DNA from: Jiangella asiatica
GTDB lineage: Bacteria; Actinomycetota; Actinomycetes; Jiangellales; Jiangellaceae
Direction: 5' to 3'
Assembly (NCBI RefSeq): GCF_004349065.1
Contig: NZ_SMKZ01000001.1
Coordinates: forward strand, 62,001 to 126,000
Length of the DNA: 64,000 bases
In this document: in pieces, positions 9,466-18,753 of the stretch
Numbering within the stretch: position 1 is the first letter of the stretch
Layout: each line of letters opens with the position of its first letter
The notes under the pieces: model-generated
The model's input: the letters and a program-made list of their open reading frames with translations, nothing else
The model's database searches: none
What the model was told of the DNA's origin: nothing
Translations under genes and position numbers: made by a program

Positions 9466-10907
9466 CAGTCCTCCGCCTTCAGGTATGCCAGCAGGCCGTG
9501 CCGGCCGCCTTCGCGGCCGTAACCGGACTCCTTGTATCCGCCGAACGGTGAGGTCGGGTCGAACCGGTTGAAGGTGTTGGCCCAGACGACGCCGGCGCGC
9601 AGCCGCTGCGACATCCACAGGATGCGCGAGCCCTTGTCGGTCCAGACGCCGGCGGACAGCCCGTACGGTGTGTTGTTCGCCTTCTCGACCGCCTCGGCCG
9701 GCGTGCGGAACGTCAGCACCGACAGGACCGGCCCGAAGATCTCCTCCCGGGCGATCCGGTGCGCCTGCGTGACGCCGGTGAACACCGTCGGCGGGAACCA
9801 GAAGCCGCGGTCGGGCAGCTCGCACTCCGGCGACCAGCGCTGCGCGCCCTCGGCCTCGCCGACCTCCGCCAGCTCCCGGATGCGGGCCAGCTGCAGGTGA
9901 GAGTTGATGGCCCCGATGTCGGTGTTCTTGTCCAGCGGGTCGCCGACGCGCAGCGTGGTCAGCCGGCGCTTCAGCCGGGCCAGGGTCTCGTCGTACACAG
10001 ACTCCTGGACCAGCAGCCGCGAACCTGCGCAACACACGTGGCCCTGGTTGAAGAAGATGCCGTTGACGATGCCCTCGACGGCCTGGTCGACCGGCGCGTC
10101 GTCGAACACGATGTTCGCGGCCTTGCCGCCCAGCTCGAGGGTCGCCTTCGTGGTGGTGCCGGCGACGCTGCGGGCGATCTGCTTGCCGACCTCGGTGGAC
10201 CCGGTGAACGCTACCTTGTCCACTCCGGGGTGCTCGACGAGCAGGCGGCCGGTCTCACCGGCGCCGGTGACGATGTTGACCACACCGGGCGGGAGGTCGG
10301 CCTGCTGGCAGATCTCGGCGAACAGCAGCGCGGTCAGCGGCGTCGTCTCGGCTGGCTTGAGCACGACGGTGTTGCCCGCGGCCAGCGCCGGGGCGATCTT
10401 CCACGCGAGCATCAGCAGTGGGAAGTTCCACGGGATGACCTGGCCGGCGACGCCGTGCGGCTTCGGGTCGGGCCCCGCGCCGGCCCAGCGCAGCTTGTCG
10501 GCCCATCCGGCGTAGTAGAAGAAGTGGGCGGCGACCAGCGGGATGTCGACGTCACGCGACTCACGGATCGGCTTGCCGTTGTCGATGGACTCCAGCACGG
10601 CCAGCTCGCGGGCCCGCTCCTGGATGATCCGCGCGATGCGGAACAGGTACTTGCCGCGGTCGCGGCCGGACAGCTTCGACCAGACGCGGTCGTAGGCGCG
10701 CCGCGCGGCCTGCACGGCGGCGTCGACGTCGGCGTGGCCGGCCTGCGCGATCTCGGCGAGCACCTCCTCGGTGGCGGGGTTGACCGACTTGAACGACGAC
10801 CCGTCCACGGGGTCGGCGAACTCGCCGTTCACGAACAGGCCGTAGGAGCTCTTGATGTCGACGATCGCGCGCGACTCCGGCGCCGGTGCGTACTCGAACT
10901 TCGTCAT
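9465..10907 (-). CDS. NAD(P)-dependent aldehyde dehydrogenase
   Basis: A 480-residue full-length enzyme oxidising an aldehyde to the acid with NAD(P)+. Seen in order: a Rossmann region (PWNFPLLMLAWKIAPALAAG), FTGSTEVGKQIA, the catalytic Glu in LELGGKAANIVF, the nucleophile in NQGHVCCAGSR, and EEIFGPVLSV near the C-terminus. Its place directly after deoC (12 bp gap) suggests oxidation of acetaldehyde released from deoxyribose 5-phosphate; this substrate is inferred. Confidence 0.93.
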   Translation of the reverse strand: MTKFEYAPAPESRAIVDIKSSYGLFVNGEFADPVDGSSFKSVNPATEEVLAEIAQAGHADVDAAVQAARRAYDRVWSKLSGRDRGKYLFRIARIIQERARELAVLESIDNGKPIRESRDVDIPLVAAHFFYYAGWADKLRWAGAGPDPKPHGVAGQVIPWNFPLLMLAWKIAPALAAGNTVVLKPAETTPLTALLFAEICQQADLPPGVVNIVTGAGETGRLLVEHPGVDKVAFTGSTEVGKQIARSVAGTTTKATLELGGKAANIVFDDAPVDQAVEGIVNGIFFNQGHVCCAGSRLLVQESVYDETLARLKRRLTTLRVGDPLDKNTDIGAINSHLQLARIRELAEVGEAEGAQRWSPECELPDRGFWFPPTVFTGVTQAHRIAREEIFGPVLSVLTFRTPAEAVEKANNTPYGLSAGVWTDKGSRILWMSQRLRAGVVWANTFNRFDPTSPFGGYKESGYGREGGRHGLLAYLKAED

Positions 10908-10919
10908 GGTGTGGCCGCC

Positions 10920-11918
10920 TCAGTCGAGCGTGAAGTAGTCGGGACCCGCGTAGCGGCCGGTGAGCATCTTCTGCCGCTGCATCAGCAGGTCGTTGAGCAG
11001 GCTGGAGGCGCCGAGTCGGAACCAGTCGGGGTCGAGCCAGTCCTCGCCGGCGGTCTCGTTGACCAGCACGAGGTACCTGATGGCGTCCTTGCTGGTGCGG
11101 ATGCCCCCGGCAGGCTTGACGCCGACCTGCCGGCCGATGGCGTCGCGGAAGTCGCGCACCGCCTCGAGCATCACCAGAGTCACCGGGAGGGTCGCCGCCG
11201 GCACGACCTTGCCGGTGCTGGTCTTGATGAAGTCGGCGCCGGCCAGCATCGCCAGCCAGGACGCTCGCCGGACGTTGTCGTACGTCGCCAGCTCGCCGGT
11301 CTCGAGGATGACCTTCAGGTGCGCACCGGCACCATCATCGTTGGCGCCATGGGCGCGGGCGCACGCCTGCTTGACGGCGACGATCTCGTCGAAGACCTGG
11401 CCGTACCGGCCAGCCAGGAAGGCACCGCGGTCGATGACCATGTCGACCTCGTCGGCGCCGGCGGCGACCGCGTCGCGGGTGTCGGCCTCCTTCACCGCGA
11501 GGCTGGTACGCCCGGACGGGAAGCCGGTGGCCACGCTGGCGACCTTGACGTCCGAGCCGGCGCCGAGGGCTTCCTTCGCCGTCGCGACCAGGTCGGGGTA
11601 GACGCAGACCGCCGCGACCCGCGGCACGGAGCGGTCGGACGGGTCCGGGCGCAGTGCCTTGGCGCACAGCGCGCGCACCTTGCCCGGAGTGTCCTGGCCC
11701 TCCAGCGTGGTGAGGTCGATCATCGAGATGGCGAGGTCGATGGCGAATTGCTTGGCCGTGGTCTTGATGGACCGGGTGGCCAGCATGGCCGCCCTGGCCT
11801 CGGCGCCGACTTGGTCGACCCCGGGCAGTCCGTGGAGGAAGCGGCGCAGCGACGCCTCCGACGACGTGATGTCGGACAGGCGCGCGTCGTCGAGCGCGGA
11901 GAGCACGGTCACGCTCAC
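10920..11918 (-). CDS. deoC: Deoxyribose-phosphate aldolase
   Basis: A 332-residue enzyme that cleaves 2-deoxyribose 5-phosphate to acetaldehyde and glyceraldehyde 3-phosphate. The Schiff-base Lys lies in ADFIKTSTGKV, with VKPAGGIRTSKDA and the Asp of DEVDMVIDRGA as other active-site segments. It is longer than the roughly 250-residue E. coli enzyme and resembles the long form of about 320 residues. The GTG at 11918 overlaps the stop of the regulator gene (GTGA), which supports this start; a second GTG lies at 11912. Confidence 0.92.
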   Translation of the reverse strand: MSVTVLSALDDARLSDITSSEASLRRFLHGLPGVDQVGAEARAAMLATRSIKTTAKQFAIDLAISMIDLTTLEGQDTPGKVRALCAKALRPDPSDRSVPRVAAVCVYPDLVATAKEALGAGSDVKVASVATGFPSGRTSLAVKEADTRDAVAAGADEVDMVIDRGAFLAGRYGQVFDEIVAVKQACARAHGANDDGAGAHLKVILETGELATYDNVRRASWLAMLAGADFIKTSTGKVVPAATLPVTLVMLEAVRDFRDAIGRQVGVKPAGGIRTSKDAIRYLVLVNETAGEDWLDPDWFRLGASSLLNDLLMQRQKMLTGRYAGPDYFTLD

Positions 11919-12535
11919 GAGTCTAGGCGCCGCAGGGCCTGCCTTCGCCGACGGCGACGGACCAGGACCGGGTCGGGCGGGTCCCAGCGATGCCGCCGGT
12001 CGAACGTGAATCGAGGGACGCGCCGGCGCAGGTCCGGCACGTTGTGCTTGTCGCGCCACCAGTGACTCCGGCGACCCACGCGACGAACACGCAGGTGCGC
12101 CGGATACCGCCGCCCTGCGGCATCCCGGTCGACCACCAGCGGCTCGTGGCCGATCACCTCGCCTTCGGGCGCCAGCAGCGCGAAGGTCAGCTCGCAGGCA
12201 AGGACGCACCGGAACACCACCGACCAGCGCGCGACCGTGCGCCCGGCCTCGATGCGCGCGATGGTCGACTGCGCCAGCCCGGTCCGCTCGGCCAGCTCCC
12301 GCTGGCTCAGGCCGGCATAGGCCCGTGCGGTGCGAAGGACGGCACCGGCGGTCCACAGCTCATACACCACCGATCCGTCGCGCACACCCGGATGCCCCCA
12401 TTCCGGTCTGTCGCCGCCGGACCACACCCCCGGCGCGGCACCGTCCCCGACGGTCCGATAGGAGGACAATCTGGCCAGATGCTCCGGCTCGATCTCGCCG
12501 AGGGCTTGCGAGGGAGCGTCGGTGCTGTCTTTCAT
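11915..12535 (-). CDS. XRE-family transcriptional regulator
   Basis: A 206-residue DNA-binding protein. The helix-turn-helix is central (AVLRTARAYAGLSQRELAER followed by TGLAQSTIARIEAGRTV). The N-terminal 75 residues match no motif I know, and the C-terminus is very Arg-rich. It is the first gene of a deoC/aldehyde dehydrogenase unit and overlaps deoC by 4 bp, so it probably controls that unit; its ligand is unknown. The ATG at 12535 was chosen over an upstream extension of 30 residues that lacks a ribosome binding site. Confidence 0.82.
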   Translation of the reverse strand: MKDSTDAPSQALGEIEPEHLARLSSYRTVGDGAAPGVWSGGDRPEWGHPGVRDGSVVYELWTAGAVLRTARAYAGLSQRELAERTGLAQSTIARIEAGRTVARWSVVFRCVLACELTFALLAPEGEVIGHEPLVVDRDAAGRRYPAHLRVRRVGRRSHWWRDKHNVPDLRRRVPRFTFDRRHRWDPPDPVLVRRRRRRQALRRLDS

Positions 12536-12692
12536 GGCTCGATTCGACCAGCCGATCGCGGCCGGCGCCAGGGCGCGACGGCGGAATGTGGATACCCTCG
12601 GGTGCCGATCCGGACCTGTGGACATCTCGCCCGGGATGGCCGATGTGGCCTGGGGGTCCGCGAATCGGCCCGGTCGGACTTCGTGTCAGCCG

Positions 12693-12732
12693 ACTGGGGC
12701 TCTGAGAGCGTCGCCGCAGTCAGAGCCCCAGT
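12693..12732. terminator. Stem-loop terminator candidate after the phosphomannomutase gene
   Basis: Two perfect 13-bp arms, ACTGGGGCTCTGA and its reverse complement, are separated by a 14-base loop. The element lies 50 bp past the stop of the minus-strand phosphomannomutase gene. There is no T-run on either side, as is common for actinobacterial terminators. Confidence 0.55.
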
Positions 12733-12781
12733 GTCCGAGCAGGAACTCCGCCAGCCCTTGATCGGCCGCTGTCTGTGCTGG

Positions 12782-14467
12782 TCAGAGGCCCAACGCGGCA
12801 CTCACGTCGGAGCGGATGGCGGCCAGGCGGCGGGTGGCCGTCTCGCGAGCCGCCGGAAGGCCGGACGCGGCCGCGACCGGGATTACGACCTCCAGGTAGC
12901 ACTTGAGCTTGGGCTCGGTCCCGCTCGGCCGCACGATGGCGCGTGAGCCGTCCGCGGTCAGGTAGCGCAGCCCGTCGGTGGGCGGCAGGCCGCCGTCGCC
13001 GGCCAACAGGTCGTCGGCGGTGGTGACGGGGGAGCCGGCCAGCGTCGACGGCGGCGTCGCCCGCAGCCGGGCCATCGCGCCGCCGATGAGCGACAGGTCG
13101 TCGACCCGGACGGATAGCTGGTCCGAGACGTGCAGGCCGTGCCGGAGGGCGAGGTCGTCCAGGACGTCCCACAGCGTCCGGCCGCCGGCCTGGGTGGCGG
13201 CGGCCAGCTCGGCGACCAGCACCGCGGCCGAGATGCCGTCCTTGTCGCGCACCGACTCGGGATCGACGCAGTAGCCGAGCGCCTCCTCGTAGCCGTAGCG
13301 CAGGCCGGGCACCCGGGAGATCCACTTGAACCCGGTGAGCGTCTCGACGTGCTCCAGGCCGTGTGCGGCGGCGATCCGGCCGAGCAGGCGCGAGGAGACG
13401 ATCGAGTTGGCGAAGACGCCGCCGCGGCCGGTCGCGGCGAGGTGCTCGCCGAGCAGCGCGCCGACCTGGTCGCCGTGGAGCATCCGCCAGTCGCCGTCGC
13501 GCTCGTCGGCTCGGCTGGGGAGCGCGACGGCGCACCGGTCGGCGTCGGGGTCGTTGGCGATGACGAGGTCGGCGCCGACGTCGCGGGCCAGTGCCAGCGC
13601 GAGGTCGATGGCGCCGGCCTCCTCCGGGTTGGGGAACGCGACGGTGGGGAAGTCCGGGTCGGGGTCGGCCTGCTCGGCCACCGCGTGCAGGTGGGTGAAG
13701 CCGGCTTGGCGCAGCGTGTCCAGGACGGTCGCGCCGCCGACACCGTGCAGCGACGTCAGCACGATCCGCGCCTGCCGCGGACCGCCCGGCATTGCGACAG
13801 CGGCGGCCGACGTCAGGTAGGCGTCGACGACATCCTCGCCGATCTCGGCCCAGCCGGTCTCGGCGCGCGGCACGGACGCGACCGACGCCACGGCGTCGAT
13901 GTGGGTGGCGATCTCGGCGTCGGCGGGTGAGACGATCTGCGAGCCGCCGTCGTCGCCGCCGAGGTAGACCTTGTAGCCGTTGTCCTCGGGCGGGTTGTGG
14001 CTGGCGGTGACCATGACGCCGGCGTCTGCGTCGAGCTGCCGGACGGCGAACGCGAGGACCGGCGTGGGCAGGGTCCGCGGCATGATCAGCGCGTCGAAGC
14101 CGGCCGCGGTCATGACGGCGGCGGTGTCGAGGGCGAAGTCGTGGGAGCGGTAGCGGGCGTCGAAGCCGACGACGACGCGGTGCCGCCGGCCGTCGACCGG
14201 GATGCGCGTGTCGCGCAGGTACGCGGCCAGCCCGGCGGCGGCGCGGATGACGACGGCGCGGTTCATCCGGTTGGGTCCGGCGCCCAGCGCGCCGCGCAGA
14301 CCGGCGGTACCGAACCGCAGGATGCCGGCGAACCGGTCGGCGAGGTCCGCCAGCGCGTCGTCGTCGCCGTCGACGGCCCGGCTGAGCACCGCCCGGAGCT
14401 CGGCGCGAGTGGCCGGGTCGGGGTCGTCGGCCAGCCAGGCGCGAGCCTTGTCGAGCACGTCGCTCAT
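12782..14467 (-). CDS. pmmB: Phosphomannomutase/phosphoglucomutase family enzyme
   Basis: A 561-residue alpha-D-phosphohexomutase that moves phosphate between C1 and C6 (or C5 of pentoses) via a phosphoserine. The phosphoserine loop is VMVTASHNPPEDNGYKVY, the Mg site ANDPDADRCAVA, the sugar-binding loop EEALGYCVD, and the phosphate-binding loop IVRPSGTEPKLKCY near the C-terminus. It is close to purine nucleoside phosphorylase, as deoD-pmmB are in M. tuberculosis, so a role in ribose/deoxyribose 1-phosphate use is plausible alongside mannose metabolism. Confidence 0.93.
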   Translation of the reverse strand: MSDVLDKARAWLADDPDPATRAELRAVLSRAVDGDDDALADLADRFAGILRFGTAGLRGALGAGPNRMNRAVVIRAAAGLAAYLRDTRIPVDGRRHRVVVGFDARYRSHDFALDTAAVMTAAGFDALIMPRTLPTPVLAFAVRQLDADAGVMVTASHNPPEDNGYKVYLGGDDGGSQIVSPADAEIATHIDAVASVASVPRAETGWAEIGEDVVDAYLTSAAAVAMPGGPRQARIVLTSLHGVGGATVLDTLRQAGFTHLHAVAEQADPDPDFPTVAFPNPEEAGAIDLALALARDVGADLVIANDPDADRCAVALPSRADERDGDWRMLHGDQVGALLGEHLAATGRGGVFANSIVSSRLLGRIAAAHGLEHVETLTGFKWISRVPGLRYGYEEALGYCVDPESVRDKDGISAAVLVAELAAATQAGGRTLWDVLDDLALRHGLHVSDQLSVRVDDLSLIGGAMARLRATPPSTLAGSPVTTADDLLAGDGGLPPTDGLRYLTADGSRAIVRPSGTEPKLKCYLEVVIPVAAASGLPAARETATRRLAAIRSDVSAALGL

Positions 14468-14533
14468 CGCGAACCATCCCTTTCTTTGCGGGGCGGGCCG
14501 GGCGCCGCGTCGCGTTCAGGAGATCCTAGGAGC

Positions 14534-14695
14534 ATGCGGGTGTCCATCCTCGGACCCGTGCGGGCCGGGCCGGCCGGCGCGGTACCGGGTGCTGGCGTGC
14601 GTGCGCTGCTCGCCCGGCTCGCGACGCCGGGGTGGAGACGATCAGACCGTACGCCTCGATGGCCAAGGTGTCTGTGGTCATGCGTCGTCCCGTGA
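14534..14695 (+). pseudogene. Possible remnant of a SARP/BTAD-type regulator N-terminus
   Basis: In the 320-bp stretch between pmmB and the PNP gene, an ATG preceded by AGGAG opens a 53-codon frame beginning MRVSILGPVRAG and continuing GVRALLARLA. This resembles the first 30 or so residues of AfsR/DnrI-type (BTAD) regulators, which begin with a GPxxV strand and a KxRALLALLL helix. The similarity stops after about 32 residues and a -1 shift prolongs it only slightly. The rest of the stretch shows no gene. The assignment rests on a short match and is tentative. Confidence 0.3.
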
Positions 14696-14787
14696 TCAAC
14701 GGCGCGGGCCGGTGGCCCGTGCGATGACCAGCGTCGGAGGAGCGGCTGACGGTCCGCTGACAGGCCGCTGACCGAGCGGCGCCGGGC

Positions 14788-15600
14788 TCAGAGCCGGGCG
14801 ACGACGGCCGCCAGCAGTGCGCTGATGCGCGGTTCGGCGGCGCGGCCGGCGGCGATGACCTCGTCGTGGCTGAGCGGGGTCGCGCTGATGCCGGCGGCGA
14901 GGTTGGTGACCAGCGAGACGCCGAGCACCTCGACGCCGGCCTCCCGGGCCGCGATCGCCTCCAGCGTCGTCGACATGCCGACCAGGTCGCCGCCGATGCG
15001 CTGGGCCATGCGGACCTCGGCCGGAGTCTCGTAGTGCGGGCCGCGGAACTGGACGTAGACACCCTCGGGCAGCGACGGGTCGACCTCGCGGGCGACGGTG
15101 CGCAGCCGGGACGAGTAAAGGCCGGTCAGGTCAACGAACGTCGCGCCCTCCAGCGGCGACGCGGCGGTGAGGTTGATGTGGTCACTGATCAGCACCGGTG
15201 TGCCGGCGGGCCACTCCTCGCGCAGCCCGCCGCAGCCGTTGGTCAGCACCAGCGTGGAGGCACCGGCGGCGGCCGCGGTCCGTACACCGTGCACGACCGC
15301 GCGGACGCCGCGGCCCTCGTAGAGGTGGGTGCGCGAGCCGAGCACCAGCGCGTGCCGGTCGGTGTCGCGGACCCGGATCGAGCGGATGGTGCCGACGTGG
15401 CCGGCGACGGCCGGCGGCGCGAAGCCGGGGACCTCGGAACTGGGGACCTCCGCGACGGTGTCGCCGATCAGGTCCGCCGCGCCGCCCCAACCGGAACCGA
15501 GGACCAGCGCGATGTCGTGCCGCTCCACGCCGGTCGCGGCCGCCAGGTGATCCGCGGCGGCGCGAGCGCCCGCGCGCGGGCCATCCAGGGCGTCGGTCAC
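14788..15600 (-). CDS. deoD: Purine nucleoside phosphorylase (trimeric type)
   Basis: A 270-residue cytosolic enzyme that splits purine (deoxy)nucleosides with phosphate to base and (deoxy)ribose 1-phosphate. Seen are the phosphate site LVLGSGWGG, AVAGHVGTIR, the GRxHxYEG-like segment SRTHLYEGRG, TLVLTNGCGG, the signature FRGPHYETPAEVRM, and VTNLAAGIS. The family is the about 270-residue trimeric PNP called DeoD/PunA in actinobacteria. It works with phosphomannomutase and deoC in nucleoside salvage. Confidence 0.94.
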   Translation of the reverse strand: MTDALDGPRAGARAAADHLAAATGVERHDIALVLGSGWGGAADLIGDTVAEVPSSEVPGFAPPAVAGHVGTIRSIRVRDTDRHALVLGSRTHLYEGRGVRAVVHGVRTAAAAGASTLVLTNGCGGLREEWPAGTPVLISDHINLTAASPLEGATFVDLTGLYSSRLRTVAREVDPSLPEGVYVQFRGPHYETPAEVRMAQRIGGDLVGMSTTLEAIAAREAGVEVLGVSLVTNLAAGISATPLSHDEVIAAGRAAEPRISALLAAVVARL

Positions 15601-15634
15601 CGGGCGACTGTACCGCGCACGTCGCGGTGCCGGA

Positions 15635-16516
15635 TCAGCCCTTGACGCTGCCGGCGGTCAGCCCGGCGACGATCCGGCGCTGGAACGCCAGCGCGACGAT
15701 GATCATCGGGATCACGACCACCACGCACGCCGCCGTGATGGTGCCGATCGGGCGCTGGAACTCGACCTGGCCGGTGAACCCGGCGATCGCGACCGGCACG
15801 GTTTGGGCGATCTCCGCGTTGCGGGGCGCGAACGTGCTGGCGAGGAGGAACTCATTCCAGGCCGTGACGAAGATGATGATCGCCGCGGCGAACACGCCCG
15901 GTGCCGCCAGCGGGAAGATGACCTTGTAGAACGCCTGGAACGGCGTCGCGCCGTCGACGCGAGCCGCCTCCTCGAGTTCCTTCGGGATGGCCGCGTAGAA
16001 CGTCGTCAAGATGAAGATCGTCAGTGGCAGTGTGAACGCCGTATACGGGATGTACAGGCCCTCCCAGGTGTTCAGCAGGCCAAGGTTGCGCCACAGCTCG
16101 TACAACGGCGGCACCAGCGCGACCGGCGGGAACAACGACACCGCGAGAACACCGGTCAGCAGGAGGATCTTCCGCTTCAGCGGCAGCCGGGCCAGCGCAT
16201 AACCGGCGAGTGAGCCGATCACGATGCAGATGATCGTCGTCATGCCGGCGATGGCCAGGGAGTTGCGCAGGTTCAGGTGGAAGTCCTGCTCGAACACGTT
16301 GCCGTAGTTGCCCAGCCCGAACGGACCTTGGAAGAGGTCGGGACTGTTCAGCGCCCGATCGCCGAGCTTCAGGCTGGTCATGATGAGCCAGAAGAATGGG
16401 AACAGGCACCACAACAGGATGACGCTGAGCAGCCCGGTCTTTCCCCAGAGCCGCGCTCCGTTCCGGCGCGGAGTCACCGCGATCTCGCGGTCAGGAGTCG
16501 TCGCGACGTCGCTCAT
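15635..16516 (-). CDS. Carbohydrate ABC transporter permease (MalG type)
   Basis: A 293-residue inner-membrane protein with about six helices. The EAA loop that docks the ATPase is seen as KELEEAARVDGATPFQAFYKVIFPLAAPG. It begins at an ATG overlapping the stop of the MalF-type gene (ATGA), so the two permeases are co-translated. No ATPase gene is in the cluster; a shared MsiK/MalK-type ATPase elsewhere would be needed, as is usual in actinobacteria. The imported sugar is unknown. Confidence 0.92.
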   Translation of the reverse strand: MSDVATTPDREIAVTPRRNGARLWGKTGLLSVILLWCLFPFFWLIMTSLKLGDRALNSPDLFQGPFGLGNYGNVFEQDFHLNLRNSLAIAGMTTIICIVIGSLAGYALARLPLKRKILLLTGVLAVSLFPPVALVPPLYELWRNLGLLNTWEGLYIPYTAFTLPLTIFILTTFYAAIPKELEEAARVDGATPFQAFYKVIFPLAAPGVFAAAIIIFVTAWNEFLLASTFAPRNAEIAQTVPVAIAGFTGQVEFQRPIGTITAACVVVVIPMIIVALAFQRRIVAGLTAGSVKG

Positions 16517-17451
16517 CGCTCTGCTCCTCTTCCGACGACGATGTCTCGGCCGAGCATTCTCACGAAGACCATTCCGACGGCAAGGATGAGGATGAACGTG
16601 ATCGTGGACAACGCCGAGCCGTAGCCGGGATTCGGCGTGCGGACGACGTACTGCTGGACCAGCACCGAAAGGGACTCCGTGTCGAACGCCCCGCCCGTCA
16701 TCACCGCCACCAGGTCGTAGACGCGCAGCGCGTCGACGGTCCGGAACAACAGGGCGACCAGGATCGCCGGGCGCAGCAGCGGCAAGGTGATGTACCACAG
16801 CCGCTGGAACGCGTTGGCTCCGTCCACCAGGCCGCTCTCGGTCATCTCACTGGGGATGGTCTGCAATCCGGCCAGGAGCAACAACGCGACGAACGGAGCC
16901 GTCTTCCAGACGTCGGCGAACACGATCGCGAACGTCGCCCACCCAGGTTGCCCCAGCCAGCTGAAGTCACCGAGCCCGAAGATGTTGTTGATGAACCCCG
17001 GCGTCACGTTGAACATGAAGAACCACATCTGGGCGGCGATGACAGTCGGGATCACCCAGGGAATCAGGATGGCCGCCCGCGTGATCCCGCGACCGCGGAA
17101 TGTCTGGTTCATCAGCAACGCGAACCCCAGACCGATCAGGAACTCCGCCGCCACGGATGTCACCGTGAACGTGAACGTGAACTGCGTGGCCGACCAGAAT
17201 CGTCCATCCGTGAGCGCGTCGACATAGTTGTCGAGCCCGCCGAAGCCCGTGCGTTGCCGGCGGGTGTACGAGTAGAGGCTCAGGACGATCGCGTAGATGA
17301 CCGGGAACAGCGCCACCAAGGCCATCACCAGCAGTGACGGCGCGATGAACAAGCGTGCGAGCGCGCGTTCGGAGAGTCCTTTGCGTCGGGTGCGCGCAGG
17401 GCCCCGGTCGGCGCGCGCATCGCCGGTCGGCGCGGTCCGCATCTCGGTCAC
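16513..17451 (-). CDS. Carbohydrate ABC transporter permease (MalF type)
   Basis: A 312-residue membrane protein with a basic cytosolic N-terminus (about 30 residues) and six predicted helices. The EAA motif is SEMTESGLVDGANAFQRLWY followed by ITLPLLRP. The N-terminal MalF segment LFIAPSLLVMALVALFPVIY is typical. It lies 30 bp after the binding-protein gene and overlaps the second permease by 4 bp. Confidence 0.92.
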   Translation of the reverse strand: MTEMRTAPTGDARADRGPARTRRKGLSERALARLFIAPSLLVMALVALFPVIYAIVLSLYSYTRRQRTGFGGLDNYVDALTDGRFWSATQFTFTFTVTSVAAEFLIGLGFALLMNQTFRGRGITRAAILIPWVIPTVIAAQMWFFMFNVTPGFINNIFGLGDFSWLGQPGWATFAIVFADVWKTAPFVALLLLAGLQTIPSEMTESGLVDGANAFQRLWYITLPLLRPAILVALLFRTVDALRVYDLVAVMTGGAFDTESLSVLVQQYVVRTPNPGYGSALSTITFILILAVGMVFVRMLGRDIVVGRGAER

Positions 17452-17481
17452 GCTGGCCTCCCGTCGCCGCCGTCCCGCCTA

Positions 17482-18753
17482 CTACTCGATCGTTCCCTCC
17501 AGGAAGGTGCGGACGGTCTCGACGGCCTGCTCGATGTCTGCTTGGCCGTTGACCGCAGGGTGCAACGCCCGCTGCATCTCCACGCTGATCTCGTTCCACT
17601 GCGGTGCCGGCGGCCGCGGCTTGGCGTCAGGGAGGATCTCGCCGAGCAACGCCATGACCGGGTCGTCGAGCTCGTCGTAGACAGACTGCAGGGTGGGTGG
17701 CACCGATGCCTCGGTCGCCAGCATCGTCTGAGGCTCCGGGTCCGTCGCTGCCCAGACGACGAAGTCGATCGCCGCATCCGTGTTGTCGGAGAACGCGCTC
17801 ACCGCGTTGTTGAAGCCGCCGAGCGCGGAGATGGTGCCCTCGCCTTCGAACGTAGGAAGCGGCGCGATGTTGAAGTTGCCGTTCGCCGGGCTCCCGGTGT
17901 CCTCGTTGACCAGCCCGTACACGTACGGCCAGTTGCGCATGAACACCACGTTTCCCTGCTGGAACTCGTTGCGGGCCGGCTCCTCCTGAGCGGTATTGAA
18001 TCCGGGCGCGTAGCAGCCCTCACTGATTGCATCAGCCATGAACTGGGTGGCTTCTGCGGCGATCTCGGTGTCGAACAGCACTTCGGTCTGGTCGTCGTTG
18101 TACAGCTCGCCGCCCGCGCTCCAGTAGTACTCCAGCCAGTTGACGACGAAGCCCTCGTACTGCGCTCCCTGCCCGATGAAGCCGCCGATACCCGCGGAGG
18201 CGGCCGTCGTGGTTGCCGTCTGGCACAGCTCATCCCAGGTGGTGGGCGCCGAGTCGACGAGGTCGGTCCGGTAGTAGAGGAATCCAGCGTTCGTGTTGTA
18301 TGGCGCCGCCCAGAGCTCGCCACCCCAGGTGGCCGACTCGAAAGCTCCCGGAAGGGACGCCTCCTCGATCTCGTCTCGAACGTCCTCGAGGCTCTCGACC
18401 CAGCCGTTTTCTGAGTATTCTCCGGTCCAGATCACATCCACCCCGAGCACGTCGAAGCCGCTGCCTTCGGCCTGCAGCTCGAGCGCCTGCTGTTCGCGCT
18501 GCTGATCCGCCTCCTCCGGCAGGAGCTCGATGCGAATCGGGTTGTCGGGGTTCTGCTCGTTCCACAACTCGGCGACCTGCTGGTGAACACCGCCGGGCTG
18601 CGCTTCGGCACCACCGATGGCCCAAACGAGCTCGCCGCCACCGTCACCGCCACCGTCACCGCCCTCGTCGCCGTCGTCATCGCCACCGGGCGTACATGCC
18701 GCCATCACCAGGACGAAAGTGCCGGCCGCTGCTACCCATCTGCGCGCGCGCAT
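17482..18753 (-). CDS. Extracellular sugar-binding lipoprotein (family 1 solute-binding)
   Basis: A 423-residue lipoprotein that captures the sugar for the two permeases. The signal ends in the lipobox MAAC (Cys about residue 20), followed by an acidic Gly/Asp linker. The mature domain contains WNEQNPDNPIRIELLPEEAD, DVLGVDVIWTGEYSENGWVE, APYNTNAGFLYYRTDL and NEFQQGNVVFMRNWPYVYG, a pattern of trehalose/maltose/aromatic-clamp binding proteins. GAGGAGG lies 8 bases before the ATG. It is the first gene of the importer operon. Confidence 0.92.
   Translation of the reverse strand: MRARRWVAAAGTFVLVMAACTPGGDDDGDEGGDGGGDGGGELVWAIGGAEAQPGGVHQQVAELWNEQNPDNPIRIELLPEEADQQREQQALELQAEGSGFDVLGVDVIWTGEYSENGWVESLEDVRDEIEEASLPGAFESATWGGELWAAPYNTNAGFLYYRTDLVDSAPTTWDELCQTATTTAASAGIGGFIGQGAQYEGFVVNWLEYYWSAGGELYNDDQTEVLFDTEIAAEATQFMADAISEGCYAPGFNTAQEEPARNEFQQGNVVFMRNWPYVYGLVNEDTGSPANGNFNIAPLPTFEGEGTISALGGFNNAVSAFSDNTDAAIDFVVWAATDPEPQTMLATEASVPPTLQSVYDELDDPVMALLGEILPDAKPRPPAPQWNEISVEMQRALHPAVNGQADIEQAVETVRTFLEGTIE

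Noticed and set aside
12720-14477. 585-codon minus-strand frame over the phosphomannomutase gene
   Set aside because: It is extremely Arg-rich and out of frame with the intact mutase, which has all its motifs.
14526-14681. 51-codon minus-strand ORF (begins MTTDTLAIEAYGL), considered as a peptide precursor
   Set aside because: It has only a weak ribosome binding site, an Arg/Pro-rich noise-like tail, and no maturation genes nearby.
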